A stretch of 64,000 nucleotides of DNA from Algibacter sp045066735. GTDB lineage: Bacteria > Bacteroidota > Bacteroidia > Flavobacteriales > Flavobacteriaceae. This document shows, one piece after another, positions 54,005-63,161 of this stretch. The translations under genes were made by a program, and so were the position numbers. Position 1 is the stretch's first letter. Each line of letters begins with the position of its first letter. The notes below the pieces were generated by a model. The model had not been told where the DNA came from. It did not search any database and saw nothing but the letters and a program-made list of their open reading frames with translations. The stretch is taken from positions 649,712-713,711 of the forward strand of contig NZ_JBISHH010000026.1 in assembly GCF_045066735.1 (NCBI RefSeq). The letters are read 5' to 3'.

Positions 54005-54850
54005 ATGGCATATTTAGAATTAAATAATATTTATAAAACTTACGGTAAAGGCGAAAACGAACCGGAAGTATTATCGAACATTAATTTATCGATAGAAGAA
54101 GGTGAGTTTGTTGCTATTGTAGGGTTTACTGGTAGCGGAAAAACAACTTTGGTAAACTTAATTAACGGTTTAATTACTCCAACTAAAGGTGAGGTTTTGT
54201 TTAAAGGCGAGCCGGTTATAGGAACTAGCCATGAGCGTGGTGTGATTTTCCAGAATTACTCATTATTACCTTGGTTAACGGTTGGGCAAAATGTGTATAT
54301 GGCGGTTAAAGAGGCTTTTCCTAAAAAAACGAAAGCTGAGTTACATGCTATTGTTGCCGATTATGTGGAGATGGTGAGTTTAACACCTGCGATTAATAAA
54401 AGGCCTAAAGAATTATCGGGTGGTATGCGCCAACGTGTATCGGTTGCTAGAGCATTAGCTATGAAACCAGAGATGATTATTATGGACGAACCACTTGGTG
54501 CTCTAGATGCATTAACGCGTGGTAATTTACAAGATGAAATTTTAAATATCTGGGGTAAAGATAAACGTACAGCGCTGTTAATTACCAATGATGTGGATGA
54601 AGGTATTTATATGGCAGACCGAATTATTCCGTTACGTCCGGGACCAAATGCAACTTTAGGACCTGAGTTTAAAATTGATATTGAACGCCCTAGAGATAAA
54701 ACGGAAATGAATGATAATCCGAATTTCAAAAAAACAAGAAATGCTATTATTGAGTATTTAATGGATATTGGAAACGAAAGGAAAACCGAGGCTAAGGAAG
54801 CCATTGTTCTTCCGGATTTAAGTCCTAAGGATTTTGTTAATCAATTTTAA
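54005..54850 (+). CDS. nrtC: Nitrate ABC transporter ATP-binding protein NrtC-type
   Basis: A 281-residue ATPase with Walker A G-F-T-G-S-G-K-T-T, Q-loop Q-N-Y-S, signature L-S-G-G-M-R-Q-R and Walker B M-I-I-M-D-E-P. The switch histidine of the H-loop is replaced by Asn (I-T-N-D-V-D-E). It lacks the NrtA-like C-terminal domain that cyanobacterial NrtC carries. One of two adjacent, separately encoded ATPases; this one may be catalytically impaired. Confidence 0.88.
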   Translation: MAYLELNNIYKTYGKGENEPEVLSNINLSIEEGEFVAIVGFTGSGKTTLVNLINGLITPTKGEVLFKGEPVIGTSHERGVIFQNYSLLPWLTVGQNVYMAVKEAFPKKTKAELHAIVADYVEMVSLTPAINKRPKELSGGMRQRVSVARALAMKPEMIIMDEPLGALDALTRGNLQDEILNIWGKDKRTALLITNDVDEGIYMADRIIPLRPGPNATLGPEFKIDIERPRDKTEMNDNPNFKKTRNAIIEYLMDIGNERKTEAKEAIVLPDLSPKDFVNQF

Positions 54851-54861
54851 AAGGAAAAGAC

Positions 54862-55689
54862 ATGAGTGTTATAATTGAAAATAAACAGAGCCATAAGTTT
54901 GAAAACCATGTTTTTCCATCTAACGATGTGATGCTGGATTTAAAGAATTTGAAAAAAGTTTATCCGACTCCAAAAGGCGATTATGTGGTTTTGGAAGATT
55001 TAAACCTACAGATTAGAAAGGAAGAGTTTGTTACTATCATTGGCCATTCGGGCTGTGGGAAAACAACCATGCTTTCTATGATTGCGGGATTAAATCCTAT
55101 TTCTGGTGGTCATATATCCGTTTTAGGAAAGCATATAAAAGGACCAGGACCGGATAGAGGGGTTATTTTTCAGGCGCCTAGTTTAATGCCTTGGATGACG
55201 TCTTTACAAAATGTGCTACTTGGTGTTAATAAAGTGTTTCCGCATGCAACAAAAGCACAAAGGCATGATATTGCTAAATACTATTTACAGAAAGTAGGGT
55301 TGGAGGATGCTTTTGATAAGAAGGCATCAGATTTGTCTCAAGGTATGCAACAGCGTGTAGGTATTGCTCGTGCGTTTGCAATTAAACCTAAAGTATTATT
55401 GTTAGATGAGCCTTTTGGAATGTTAGATTCTTTAACACGAGGCGAGCTACAAGATATATTAATTGAAATTTGGAATAAAGAAAAAATAACAGCGGTAATG
55501 ATCACGCACGATGTAGATGAAGCTATTTTTTTAGCAGATCGTGTGGTTATGATGACGAGTGGACCTAAGGCCAAAATTGGTGATATTTTGAACATTGATT
55601 TTGAGCGCCCAAGAACACGAAAATCGGTGTTAGAGCATGATGATTACTACAAATATAGAAAACACTTAATAGACTTTTTAGAGCACTAA
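54862..55689 (+). CDS. nrtD: Nitrate ABC transporter ATP-binding protein NrtD-type
   Basis: A 275-residue ATPase with Walker A G-H-S-G-C-G-K-T-T, signature L-S-Q-G-M-Q-Q-R, Walker B V-L-L-L-D-E-P and an intact H-loop I-T-H-D. Its signature has Gln in place of the second Gly, a common variant in this subgroup. It follows the NrtC-type gene by 11 bp. The heterodimer would therefore have one full and one altered ATP site. Confidence 0.9.
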   Translation: MSVIIENKQSHKFENHVFPSNDVMLDLKNLKKVYPTPKGDYVVLEDLNLQIRKEEFVTIIGHSGCGKTTMLSMIAGLNPISGGHISVLGKHIKGPGPDRGVIFQAPSLMPWMTSLQNVLLGVNKVFPHATKAQRHDIAKYYLQKVGLEDAFDKKASDLSQGMQQRVGIARAFAIKPKVLLLDEPFGMLDSLTRGELQDILIEIWNKEKITAVMITHDVDEAIFLADRVVMMTSGPKAKIGDILNIDFERPRTRKSVLEHDDYYKYRKHLIDFLEH

Positions 55690-55739
55690 AAATGAGTATT
55701 AACATGAGATTTATCATAAAGTAAGACTTAACAGTCACA

Positions 55740-55747
55740 TATATTTG
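55740..55747 (+). promoter_or_regulatory. -7 promoter element of the porin gene
   Basis: TATATTTG matches TANNTTTG, 66 bp before the ATG at 55813. The 123-bp gap between nrtD and the porin gene also contains GTATTAAC near 55696, half of the nitrate-gene palindrome. Confidence 0.5.
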
Positions 55748-55812
55748 CGATGATAAATTAAACGTATTGATACTAAATAGAACAAACAATTAACGACTAC
55801 AAATTTAAAATT

Positions 55813-57069
55813 ATGAAAAAAATTTATTTAACTTTAGGTATCTTAACCATAATGGTTCAATTTGCTCAAGCACAATTTACATTAGATGGTGAGTTTAGAC
55901 CACGTACAGAATACCGTAATGGTTTTGGAAGTATTATTCCCGATGCTGCAGATCCAGGTTTTGGTATTTCTACTAGAATTAGATTAAATTCAGGTTATAA
56001 AACGGATGCATATAGCTTTTATTTAAGCTTGCAAGATGTTATGGTTTGGGGAGAAAATAGACAGATTTTACCTTACGACCAGAATAATTCGTTTGCAGTA
56101 TTTCAAGCTTGGGCAGAAGTAAAATTAGGCGAAGGATTTACTACTAAATTAGGACGTCAGGTTATTTCTTATGATGATCAACGTATTTTTGGTGGATTAG
56201 ATTGGGCACAACAAGGGCGTAATCATGATGCTGCATTATTGAAATACAAAAAAGGTAAATTTTTATTAGATGTAGGATTGGCTTTTAGTCAAGATTATTC
56301 TAACCCAGCAGGATTTCAATCAACTTCTACGGCTTACGGTACAACAGGTTTCTTTTCTTATAAAACCATGCAATATGCTTATTTAAAACAATCTTGGGAT
56401 AGTTTCTCAGGTAGCTTATTGTTATTAAACAATGGTTTTCAAAAATATGAAGCAGATGGTGTTACTCCAGATGGTGTAAACAGTATTCAAACTTTAGGAA
56501 CGCATTTAGATTATAAAAGTGGTGATTTTGGAGCGGCCTTAAATGCTTACACGCAAATGGGTGATACTGTTGATGGTGCATATTTATTGGGTTTAGAGTT
56601 TACTTACAAAGCATCGGCTAAAGTTGGTTTAGGTGCAGGTATGGAGCTTATTAGTGGTAACGATACAGCAACAACCGATTCTGAAGCTTTCTTCCCGCTA
56701 TATGGAACAAACCACAAATTCAATGGTTTTATGGATTATTTTTACGTAGGAAACCATGCTAACAATGTTGGTTTATTTGATATTCACGTAAGTGCAAATT
56801 TCAAACTAAACGAAACGTCTAGCTTAATGGTTAAAGCTTTAAACTTTAGCGGTGAGCAAGAATTGGCAAGTGGAGAGAAATCTTTAGGAACCGAGTTAGA
56901 TTTAGTATACTCTAAAGCTTTTAAAGGTTATGCTTTAAAAATAGGATACTCACACATGTTTGCTAGCGATGGTATGTACGAATTAAAAGGTGTTACAGAA
57001 TCTGCTGCTGCAGATACGCAAAACTGGGCTTGGGCTATGTTAGTAATCAAACCTAAGTTTTTAAACTAA
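55813..57069 (+). CDS. Outer-membrane porin of the alginate-export type
   Basis: A 418-residue beta-barrel with a signal peptide ending in Q-A-Q (about 21 residues), then F-x-L-D-G-E-F-R-P-R-T-E-Y and L-G-R-Q-V-I-S-Y-D-D-Q-R, seen in AlgE-type barrels. It is the next gene after nrtABCD on the same strand, so it may admit nitrate through the outer membrane; this is an inference from position. A terminator follows at 57101. Confidence 0.8.
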   Translation: MKKIYLTLGILTIMVQFAQAQFTLDGEFRPRTEYRNGFGSIIPDAADPGFGISTRIRLNSGYKTDAYSFYLSLQDVMVWGENRQILPYDQNNSFAVFQAWAEVKLGEGFTTKLGRQVISYDDQRIFGGLDWAQQGRNHDAALLKYKKGKFLLDVGLAFSQDYSNPAGFQSTSTAYGTTGFFSYKTMQYAYLKQSWDSFSGSLLLLNNGFQKYEADGVTPDGVNSIQTLGTHLDYKSGDFGAALNAYTQMGDTVDGAYLLGLEFTYKASAKVGLGAGMELISGNDTATTDSEAFFPLYGTNHKFNGFMDYFYVGNHANNVGLFDIHVSANFKLNETSSLMVKALNFSGEQELASGEKSLGTELDLVYSKAFKGYALKIGYSHMFASDGMYELKGVTESAAADTQNWAWAMLVIKPKFLN

Positions 57070-57100
57070 GAGCTTTTAAACTAAAATTGATATTATATGA

Positions 57101-57127
57101 AATCCCGCTTATGGCGGGATTTTTTTA
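57101..57127 (+). terminator. Rho-independent terminator after the porin gene
   Basis: AATCCCGC (57101-57108) pairs with GCGGGATT (57114-57121) with a short loop, then TTTTTT. It lies 32 bp after the stop. Confidence 0.9.
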
Positions 57128-57245
57128 TGTTTAAAAATCAGCCTAACCAGAAAAGAACTTACACGCACTGAAAAACACCGTTAACTCATTCTTGATATTT
57201 TTTAGATGGTGATATTTATAAATTCGAATAAGAAAAATAAATATT

Positions 57246-57959
57246 ATGAAACAACAATTAAGTATTTCGGTAAAGCAACCGTGTTCGGAAGATTATAATC
57301 AATTTAAACCTACGGCTTGTGGCGGGTTTTGTAATTCCTGCGACAAGGAAGTTATAGACTTTAGGAGAATGAGTGATGGTAAGTTAAAGGCTTATTTTAA
57401 AATCAATAAGGAAAATACCTGTGGCATTTTTGCAACCTCGCAGTTAAAGACTTATACTTTCGAAGATGAAAAAGGAAGACATACATCGTCTTTTAATTTT
57501 CTAAGAGTAGCTAGTGTGGCTTTTATTTCGTTAATTTCTTTACAAAATATACAGGCGCAACAAATACAACGACCGACGCAAACGGTACAAAAAGTAAGTG
57601 CTTTTGATAGTGAAAAGCAAACTGAAGCAACTTATTCTAAAACTGAATTTTTAAAAGGAACGGTTTCGGATACGTCTAGTCCGTTACCAGGTGTAAATAT
57701 TATATTAAAAGGTACTACTATAGGTACAAGCACTAATTTTGATGGTGAGTTTGAGTTTCCTGAAACCTTAAAGGAAGGAGATATTTTGGTTATAAGTTAC
57801 ATTGGTTTCGAAACACAAGAAATCGCCATTAAAAAGAATCAAAAACCATTAGAGATTGTAATGCGTGATGATGTTTGCATACTTGTTGGTAAAGTAGCCG
57901 TAAAAGAGGTTTACGAGTCTAAGCCAAACTTATGGCAAAAAATTAAAGGGATATTTTAG
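57246..57959 (+). CDS. Cys-rich protein with carboxypeptidase-like regulatory domain
   Basis: A 237-residue protein. The N-terminal 80 residues have a cysteine cluster (C-G-G-F-C-N-S-C-D-K and C-S, C-G) with M-S-D-G-K-L and no signal peptide. A hydrophobic helix at about 90-108 ends in Q-A-Q and could be a membrane segment. Residues about 138-210 are a CarboxypepD_reg-like beta domain (P-L-P-G-V-N-I-I-L-K-G-T, N-F-D-G-E-F-E-F). The family is common in Bacteroidota but its function is unclear. The stop is adjacent to the following gene. Confidence 0.7.
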   Translation: MKQQLSISVKQPCSEDYNQFKPTACGGFCNSCDKEVIDFRRMSDGKLKAYFKINKENTCGIFATSQLKTYTFEDEKGRHTSSFNFLRVASVAFISLISLQNIQAQQIQRPTQTVQKVSAFDSEKQTEATYSKTEFLKGTVSDTSSPLPGVNIILKGTTIGTSTNFDGEFEFPETLKEGDILVISYIGFETQEIAIKKNQKPLEIVMRDDVCILVGKVAVKEVYESKPNLWQKIKGIF

Positions 57960-59012
57960 GTGAAGCGTTTTATATTCATTTTAATAGCCTTTGTCGGTTT
58001 TTCGGCAATATCTCAACAGTCAGATTTCAATACTATCGATTTTAAAAAAGGCGATAGTATTTCTGAGTTGTATAACTATGCTGCATTAAAGAATTTGCCA
58101 GTTTTAGCACATAATCTCACGTTTCATTTAGATTCTGATGTCGAAAAATTTAGAGCCATTTACAAATGGGTTTGCTTCAATATAGAAGGCGATTATGGTT
58201 TTTATTTGAAAACCACTCGTAATCGAAAAAAGTTTAAAAATGATAGTTTAGCTTTTACTAATTGGAATAAGACTTTACAGAAAAGAGTGTTTAAACAGTT
58301 GGTAGACAACCAAAAAACTATTTGTTCAGGTTATGCTTATTTAATTAAAGAATTGGCGTCACTATCTGGTATTGAGTGTGAGATTGTAAATGGCTATAGC
58401 CGGTCGCCAAGTAGTCAAATTGGTGAACTAGGTGTAGCAAATCATTCATGGAATGCGGTGAAGCTGAATAACAAATGGTATTTGGTAGATGCTACTTTAG
58501 CGAGTGGTTATTTTAATGTAAATGAAAACCAATTTATTAAGAATTATAACGATGGTTATTTTTTAGCCTCACCAGAGCAGTTTTCTAAAAGTCATTTTCC
58601 TTTAGATTCAAAGTGGTTATTGTTAGGTGAAAAATCATGCGCTGATGAATTTGTTAATGGGGCGATGGTTTATGGAAGTTCGTTTAAATATGGTGTAGTT
58701 CCGGTATATCCAAATACCTTAAAGATTGAAGTTTTTAAAGACGAAACAATTCCCTTTCAACTAAAAATTTTAAAAGGTATTAATTTAAATGATGTTCAAC
58801 TTTATGTGAGTAATGGCGTTACTAAGGAAGCTATTCAGAGTGGTGATTTTACTTGTGTAGATGGAATACTGAAGCTAAATTATAGTTTTAGAACAAGAGG
58901 TCATTACGATTTTCATGTGCTGATTGATGATGAGGTTGTTGTTTCTTATGCGGTGCGGGTTTTGAAAGGGTGTAAGGTAGGGAAGGTGATAGTTTTTAAT
59001 AATTCAAAGTGA
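57960..59012 (+). CDS. Secreted transglutaminase-like protein
   Basis: A 350-residue protein starting with GTG directly after the previous stop. A signal peptide (about 1-18, ends A-I-S-Q) precedes a transglutaminase core: Cys in T-I-C-S-G-Y, His in A-N-H-S-W-N and Asp in Y-L-V-D-A-T. The triad is complete. The C-terminal half is beta-rich and unassigned. Such proteins act as peptidases or cross-linking enzymes outside the cytoplasm. Co-translation with the Cys-rich gene suggests a shared role. Confidence 0.8.
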   Translation: MKRFIFILIAFVGFSAISQQSDFNTIDFKKGDSISELYNYAALKNLPVLAHNLTFHLDSDVEKFRAIYKWVCFNIEGDYGFYLKTTRNRKKFKNDSLAFTNWNKTLQKRVFKQLVDNQKTICSGYAYLIKELASLSGIECEIVNGYSRSPSSQIGELGVANHSWNAVKLNNKWYLVDATLASGYFNVNENQFIKNYNDGYFLASPEQFSKSHFPLDSKWLLLGEKSCADEFVNGAMVYGSSFKYGVVPVYPNTLKIEVFKDETIPFQLKILKGINLNDVQLYVSNGVTKEAIQSGDFTCVDGILKLNYSFRTRGHYDFHVLIDDEVVVSYAVRVLKGCKVGKVIVFNNSK

Positions 59013-59203
59013 TTAATTCAAGTGTAGTTTTTCCTAATAAAAATTTATAAAATGATTAAAAAATAGTATCTATGTAAGAAATTAACTTGCGGCTAGTATT
59101 TTAATTATTGCAAAGTTTAGTTGAAACTATTTCTTTTTTCTGGATAATAGTTGCTGAATTTTTTTAGATAATTAATTTACAGTCCATTAAAAATAAAACC
59201 TAA

Positions 59204-59665
59204 ATGAAAAAACTAAGCTTATTAGCCGTATTATTTATTATTGGATTCAATTTATCATCTTGTTCTTCAGATGATGATAACAGCGAAAAACAAAGTAAAG
59301 AAGAATTGTTAATAGGAGAATGGAAGAAAAATGGTATAGGTATTATATGCGCCTCTGGAAGTGAAAGCTTTGAAGCGTATTCTGGTTGTAAGGAAAATGG
59401 ATCAATCACTTTTTATGTAGATGGAACTTATAATGATATTCCTTATATTGAGTATATGGGTGACTGTATTATCGATGGAGAAAGTAATGGTACATGGGAG
59501 ATTATAGATGATGAATTGTATATTAAAAATAGTGAAGAAACCACTGCTTCAAAAGCGAGCTTATTTGAAATTTCAGTAAGTTCATTAAAACTAGGTGGAG
59601 ACTCTAATCCATGTGATGGTGAAGATGCGCCTTCTATAGAATATTTAGATTTTAGTAAAATATAA
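59204..59665 (+). CDS. Lipocalin-like lipoprotein
   Basis: A 153-residue lipoprotein with lipobox L-S-S-C and an acidic S-S-D-D-D linker, followed by a lipocalin-like barrel (L-I-G-E-W-K-K-N-G near 36, G-S-I-T-F-Y-V-D-G-T-Y near 67, G-T-W-E-I-I-D-D-E-L-Y-I-K near 96). The ligand is unknown. Conserved small lipoproteins of this fold are frequent in Flavobacteriaceae. Confidence 0.78.
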   Translation: MKKLSLLAVLFIIGFNLSSCSSDDDNSEKQSKEELLIGEWKKNGIGIICASGSESFEAYSGCKENGSITFYVDGTYNDIPYIEYMGDCIIDGESNGTWEIIDDELYIKNSEETTASKASLFEISVSSLKLGGDSNPCDGEDAPSIEYLDFSKI

Positions 59666-59856
59666 AGGCATTTATTGATTAATTATAACCTTCATTAAAG
59701 GCAGCAGCATCATTAAATAGGAGTTTAGTATTCTCTACTTTTTATCATAGAGGAGGTTGAGCCTTTATTTTTAGATAACTCTATTTGTTAGAGTTTAGAG
59801 TAGTTGCAGTCATGGAAGGCTAATGTAGTAATTGTTTTATTTCTATATCTTCACTA

Positions 59857-60600
59857 TTAATTAAGTAATTCCAGCTTATCTTGTTCAAAAATAATATTTC
59901 TTTCCGTGTTTTTCTTGTATAAGTCTTTAGTGATAACCTTTTTTTTGAGAGTTGAACAATAGTTTTTACTATTTGGGTTTACCATATAATCTAGTTGGTG
60001 CTCAATCATTTTTTCAAAAGGAACAAGAAAGTTTTTCGTATCACAATATTCTAAGTTACCTTTATTAAGTAAATTTAATACCGTAAAGACCGACTCAATA
60101 GTGCTCAAACAAAGTGGTTCAGGCTGTTGCTTAATAATAAATTTTGATTTTATTTTATTATCAAAACTCACTCTTTGAAGTTTTTGTAAGTTCTTGCTTA
60201 GCTTAAGCATTTTACGAGCGCAGGGCCAAGTGCCATCGAGAATGAAGATGTGTGGATTTTCACCCATAAAAGAATTTATATCTGAACTTTGCCTTAGAGA
60301 TAAATTGAAATTATCTTTTCCTGGGTAAAGTAAAAATGAACTGCTGTTATCTTGAGTCAATAGTTCATTTACTCGCTTATTATTAGTGAAATCGACACCA
60401 ACTATAATTTCTGAATTTTCAAGTTGAAGATTAGTAATGTGCCCAGTACCACTTTTTTCTTTTCTGTATTCCTTGGGGTGCATAAGGATGATAAAACGAG
60501 TTTTAGTTCGGATAGCACTAATGTGCTTACAAATACATGTACTAGAAGGCCTCATACATTTGTAACATTGTACTCTTTGATTTTTTATTTCTACTTGCAA
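59857..60600 (-). CDS. DTW-domain tRNA-uridine aminocarboxypropyltransferase
   Basis: A 247-residue protein of the TDD/DTW family (TapT/YfiP type), which adds the acp group to U47 of tRNA. A zinc-binding-like C-Y-K-C and C-I-C-K at the N-terminus is followed by the L-D-G-T-W-P-C-A-R-K-M signature. It is a housekeeping gene with no clear link to its neighbours, and is convergent with the lipocalin gene. Confidence 0.85.
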   Translation of the reverse strand: MQVEIKNQRVQCYKCMRPSSTCICKHISAIRTKTRFIILMHPKEYRKEKSGTGHITNLQLENSEIIVGVDFTNNKRVNELLTQDNSSSFLLYPGKDNFNLSLRQSSDINSFMGENPHIFILDGTWPCARKMLKLSKNLQKLQRVSFDNKIKSKFIIKQQPEPLCLSTIESVFTVLNLLNKGNLEYCDTKNFLVPFEKMIEHQLDYMVNPNSKNYCSTLKKKVITKDLYKKNTERNIIFEQDKLELLN

Positions 60601-60747
60601 TGTGGATTTAAATAATTTCGTAAAATTGGTTAAGTTTAATTAAATAAACTATTAATTTACTCTTAATAAAGCGCTAAACTAAGCATTGTTTTTGTAAGAT
60701 GTGGTATTATTTTTTTAGGTAATAAATTCATTAAACTATTATCAAAA

Positions 60748-62736
60748 CTACTGCTTCATAAATTTAACAAAACTACTATTACCTTGGATATCATTAACCT
60801 TTAATAAGTAAATTCCCGTATTTAGTTTTGAAACATTTAAATCATCGTCATCTCCCGAAAACTGTAACAATGCTTTACCTGTGAGATCATAAACGAATAG
60901 GGAAACAAATTCTTCGGATATTTTAAATGAATTTTTTACTGGATTAGGATATATCTTAATTGTTGCATTAGCAATTTCGTGAAAGTCTTTTGTTGAAAGG
61001 TTTTCATTTTCTCCTACTAAAAAAGCACCTAATGGGCGCTGATAAGCAGATGCGGGAGCATTGTTTGTAAATTGTTGATTTAAAAATTCTAATATTTCAA
61101 CTTCGTCATCTGGGGTTGTTCCGTCTGTAGAAGTTGTATTTGAAAAAGTTACAGATCCGCCTACATCAGTAATTCTTTTTGCAAATCTATAGGCTTGTTC
61201 TCCATCAAACATTAAATCAGATCTTTCACTAGACCATGTTGCTCGTAGAGGTAAAAACAAATGCTTTAATGTTTTTTTACTTGACTTATACACAGATGTT
61301 GATGATTCTTCAATGTCTGTTACCGTAAACTCTTCGTATGCCCAAGAATTAGGCGGTGCTCCTTGACCTAAAGGAGTAATATGCCCTGCAGTAAAGTCTG
61401 ACCAAGGATTTGTTGCAGTCATCTTTATAATCGCGTAATCTCTTTCATCAATATCATCGACACCATCTGTATCTACCAATATTAGCTCTCCATCTTCGTC
61501 TACAAAAGAATCCTTATCAATATTAGTTGTTATAGTAGCATTAGGTGCTGCATTACGAACCATTCGCACAAATTCTGCTCTTTGAGCAGTCGTGTTTTCA
61601 GGATCTGCATCTCCAAGACTGGAATTCACGTTATAACTTCCAAAAGCATCTAACCAATATCCATCAACACCTAAGTCAGTAAAGCGTTTTATATATCCTT
61701 CACATAAATTAACCCATGCTGCATGTCCATCACCAGAAAAATAAGTGTCTACGTAATTATTCCAAGCTACTGCTCCTTCTGCTGTAGCTCTATCTCCAGG
61801 ACTTAAAGTATTTAAATATAAAATTACTTTTTTACTCTTATTTTTTAATATGTTAATAACGTCAATAATAATTTGTTCGTTAGCTAAACTAGGCACAAAT
61901 TCTTCATCAATAATGGAATTTGGAACTCCCATCACAGCATCTACATTAGGGTTTGTTCTTAAAGTCCATAGTTGAGAGTTCGCATTATTGGTAGCATTGG
62001 TAATTACATGTCCCATTGTTGGGTAGTTATTTGCCATTTCTTGTGCTCCCGCAATATAATCATAGGCTTTTCCTCCATCTGCAATAGGAGCCACATATTG
62101 ATCTAAATCTTCACCTCCTCTTACGTAAAAACGACCTCCCCATGATCCTTTAAGTACGTCTACAAGAGGTTTTTGTTCCATTGAACCATATATTTGATCT
62201 ATATAGTAAGTGATTTCAGATGTTGATACTTGTCCATTTCCATAACCAATATACATTTGGTTGTAACCACCGTCTAAAAACCCACCTGCAGGTAAATCTC
62301 CTGGATTAAAAACAAAAGAAAATTGTTCCCATTCTTGTCCTTTTGTAAATTTTAATGTTATTTGCTTAAAATCTCCTGTAGTTGTATTTGTTAAATACAA
62401 ACGGATACGATTTACAGCTGATATATCTGCTGTTGGAATATCTATATATGCTTTTAAACTTATTGTATATAATGCATCAGAAACAATATTTTGAGGTATT
62501 TCAAAATACAAAAAACCTCGAGTTACATTTGCTTTTCTTTCAAACTTAGAGCTGACTGTATTTGTATTTATTCCGCTAGTATTAGGATTGGGCTCATTTA
62601 AAGTAAAAGTACCTTCTAAAGTGTTTGTAAATATAATATTCTCTGTTTGTGACTCATTTTCATACCAGAGAGATTGTGCCTGTATTTTACTTCCAAATAA
62701 AAGAAGTGAACTAAAAATTAGTAATTTTAATTTCAT
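60748..62736 (-). CDS. Secreted TIM-barrel-like protein with T9SS sorting domain
   Basis: A 662-residue exported protein. A signal peptide (about 1-20) precedes a beta-sandwich resembling a carbohydrate-binding module (about 30-190). The body (about 200-510) looks like a glycoside-hydrolase TIM barrel, with V-I-L-Y-L-N-T and L-G-V-D-G-Y-W-L-D-A-F-G near residue 356; the Asp in W-L-D-A-F is a candidate catalytic residue. The end is a T9SS type A sorting domain (P-N-P-V-K-N-S-F). The substrate is unknown. Confidence 0.75.
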   Translation of the reverse strand: MKLKLLIFSSLLLFGSKIQAQSLWYENESQTENIIFTNTLEGTFTLNEPNPNTSGINTNTVSSKFERKANVTRGFLYFEIPQNIVSDALYTISLKAYIDIPTADISAVNRIRLYLTNTTTGDFKQITLKFTKGQEWEQFSFVFNPGDLPAGGFLDGGYNQMYIGYGNGQVSTSEITYYIDQIYGSMEQKPLVDVLKGSWGGRFYVRGGEDLDQYVAPIADGGKAYDYIAGAQEMANNYPTMGHVITNATNNANSQLWTLRTNPNVDAVMGVPNSIIDEEFVPSLANEQIIIDVINILKNKSKKVILYLNTLSPGDRATAEGAVAWNNYVDTYFSGDGHAAWVNLCEGYIKRFTDLGVDGYWLDAFGSYNVNSSLGDADPENTTAQRAEFVRMVRNAAPNATITTNIDKDSFVDEDGELILVDTDGVDDIDERDYAIIKMTATNPWSDFTAGHITPLGQGAPPNSWAYEEFTVTDIEESSTSVYKSSKKTLKHLFLPLRATWSSERSDLMFDGEQAYRFAKRITDVGGSVTFSNTTSTDGTTPDDEVEILEFLNQQFTNNAPASAYQRPLGAFLVGENENLSTKDFHEIANATIKIYPNPVKNSFKISEEFVSLFVYDLTGKALLQFSGDDDDLNVSKLNTGIYLLKVNDIQGNSSFVKFMKQ

Positions 62737-62857
62737 TGGGGATTTATTTTTTTATTAAAACACTTACAATGTAGTATTTTTCATTGATTTTAACCGGTGA
62801 AAGGTGTTTTTTTTCTCCATTATTAGAATTCCCATAAGTATTAAAAGTAAAAATATC

Positions 62858-62920
62858 ATGAAGATAAAATCTTTATTTTTGATATCTCTTTTAGCTAGTG
62901 TTCTTTTTTTGTTTTCCTAA
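62858..62920 (+). pseudogene. Remnant of a small lipoprotein gene
   Basis: A 20-codon frame from ATG 62858 encodes a signal peptide (M-K-I-K-S-L-F-L-I-S-L-L-A-S) and stops at TAA. One extra T in the poly-T run would continue it as F-L-S-S-C-N, a proper lipobox, followed by another stop. It looks like a decayed lipoprotein start. The rest of the 425-bp gap 62737-63161 shows no gene. Confidence 0.35.
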
Positions 62921-63161
62921 GTAGCTGTAATTAATTGCTTAATTTGTAGTAAACTTGTTTCAGTAAAACTGGTTTGGTTAAATTATGCCCAATGGATGGT
63001 TATATGAAAAGTAGGAGATTTATATGTGCCAATTTTAAGTTAAGGAATATAAAAAAGAGAAAAGAACCAAACTTTTGAATAGCTCTTAACTGCTATTTTT
63101 TATATAACGTGTTGTGGTTTGTATTTAATTTGTGCTAGGATAATTTAAATGTGTTTTAGAT

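Noticed and set aside
59777..59795. Small hairpin AACTCTA/TAGAGTT between the lipocalin and DTW genes
   Set aside because: The stem is short, AT-rich and not followed by a T-run on either strand, so it is not called a terminator.
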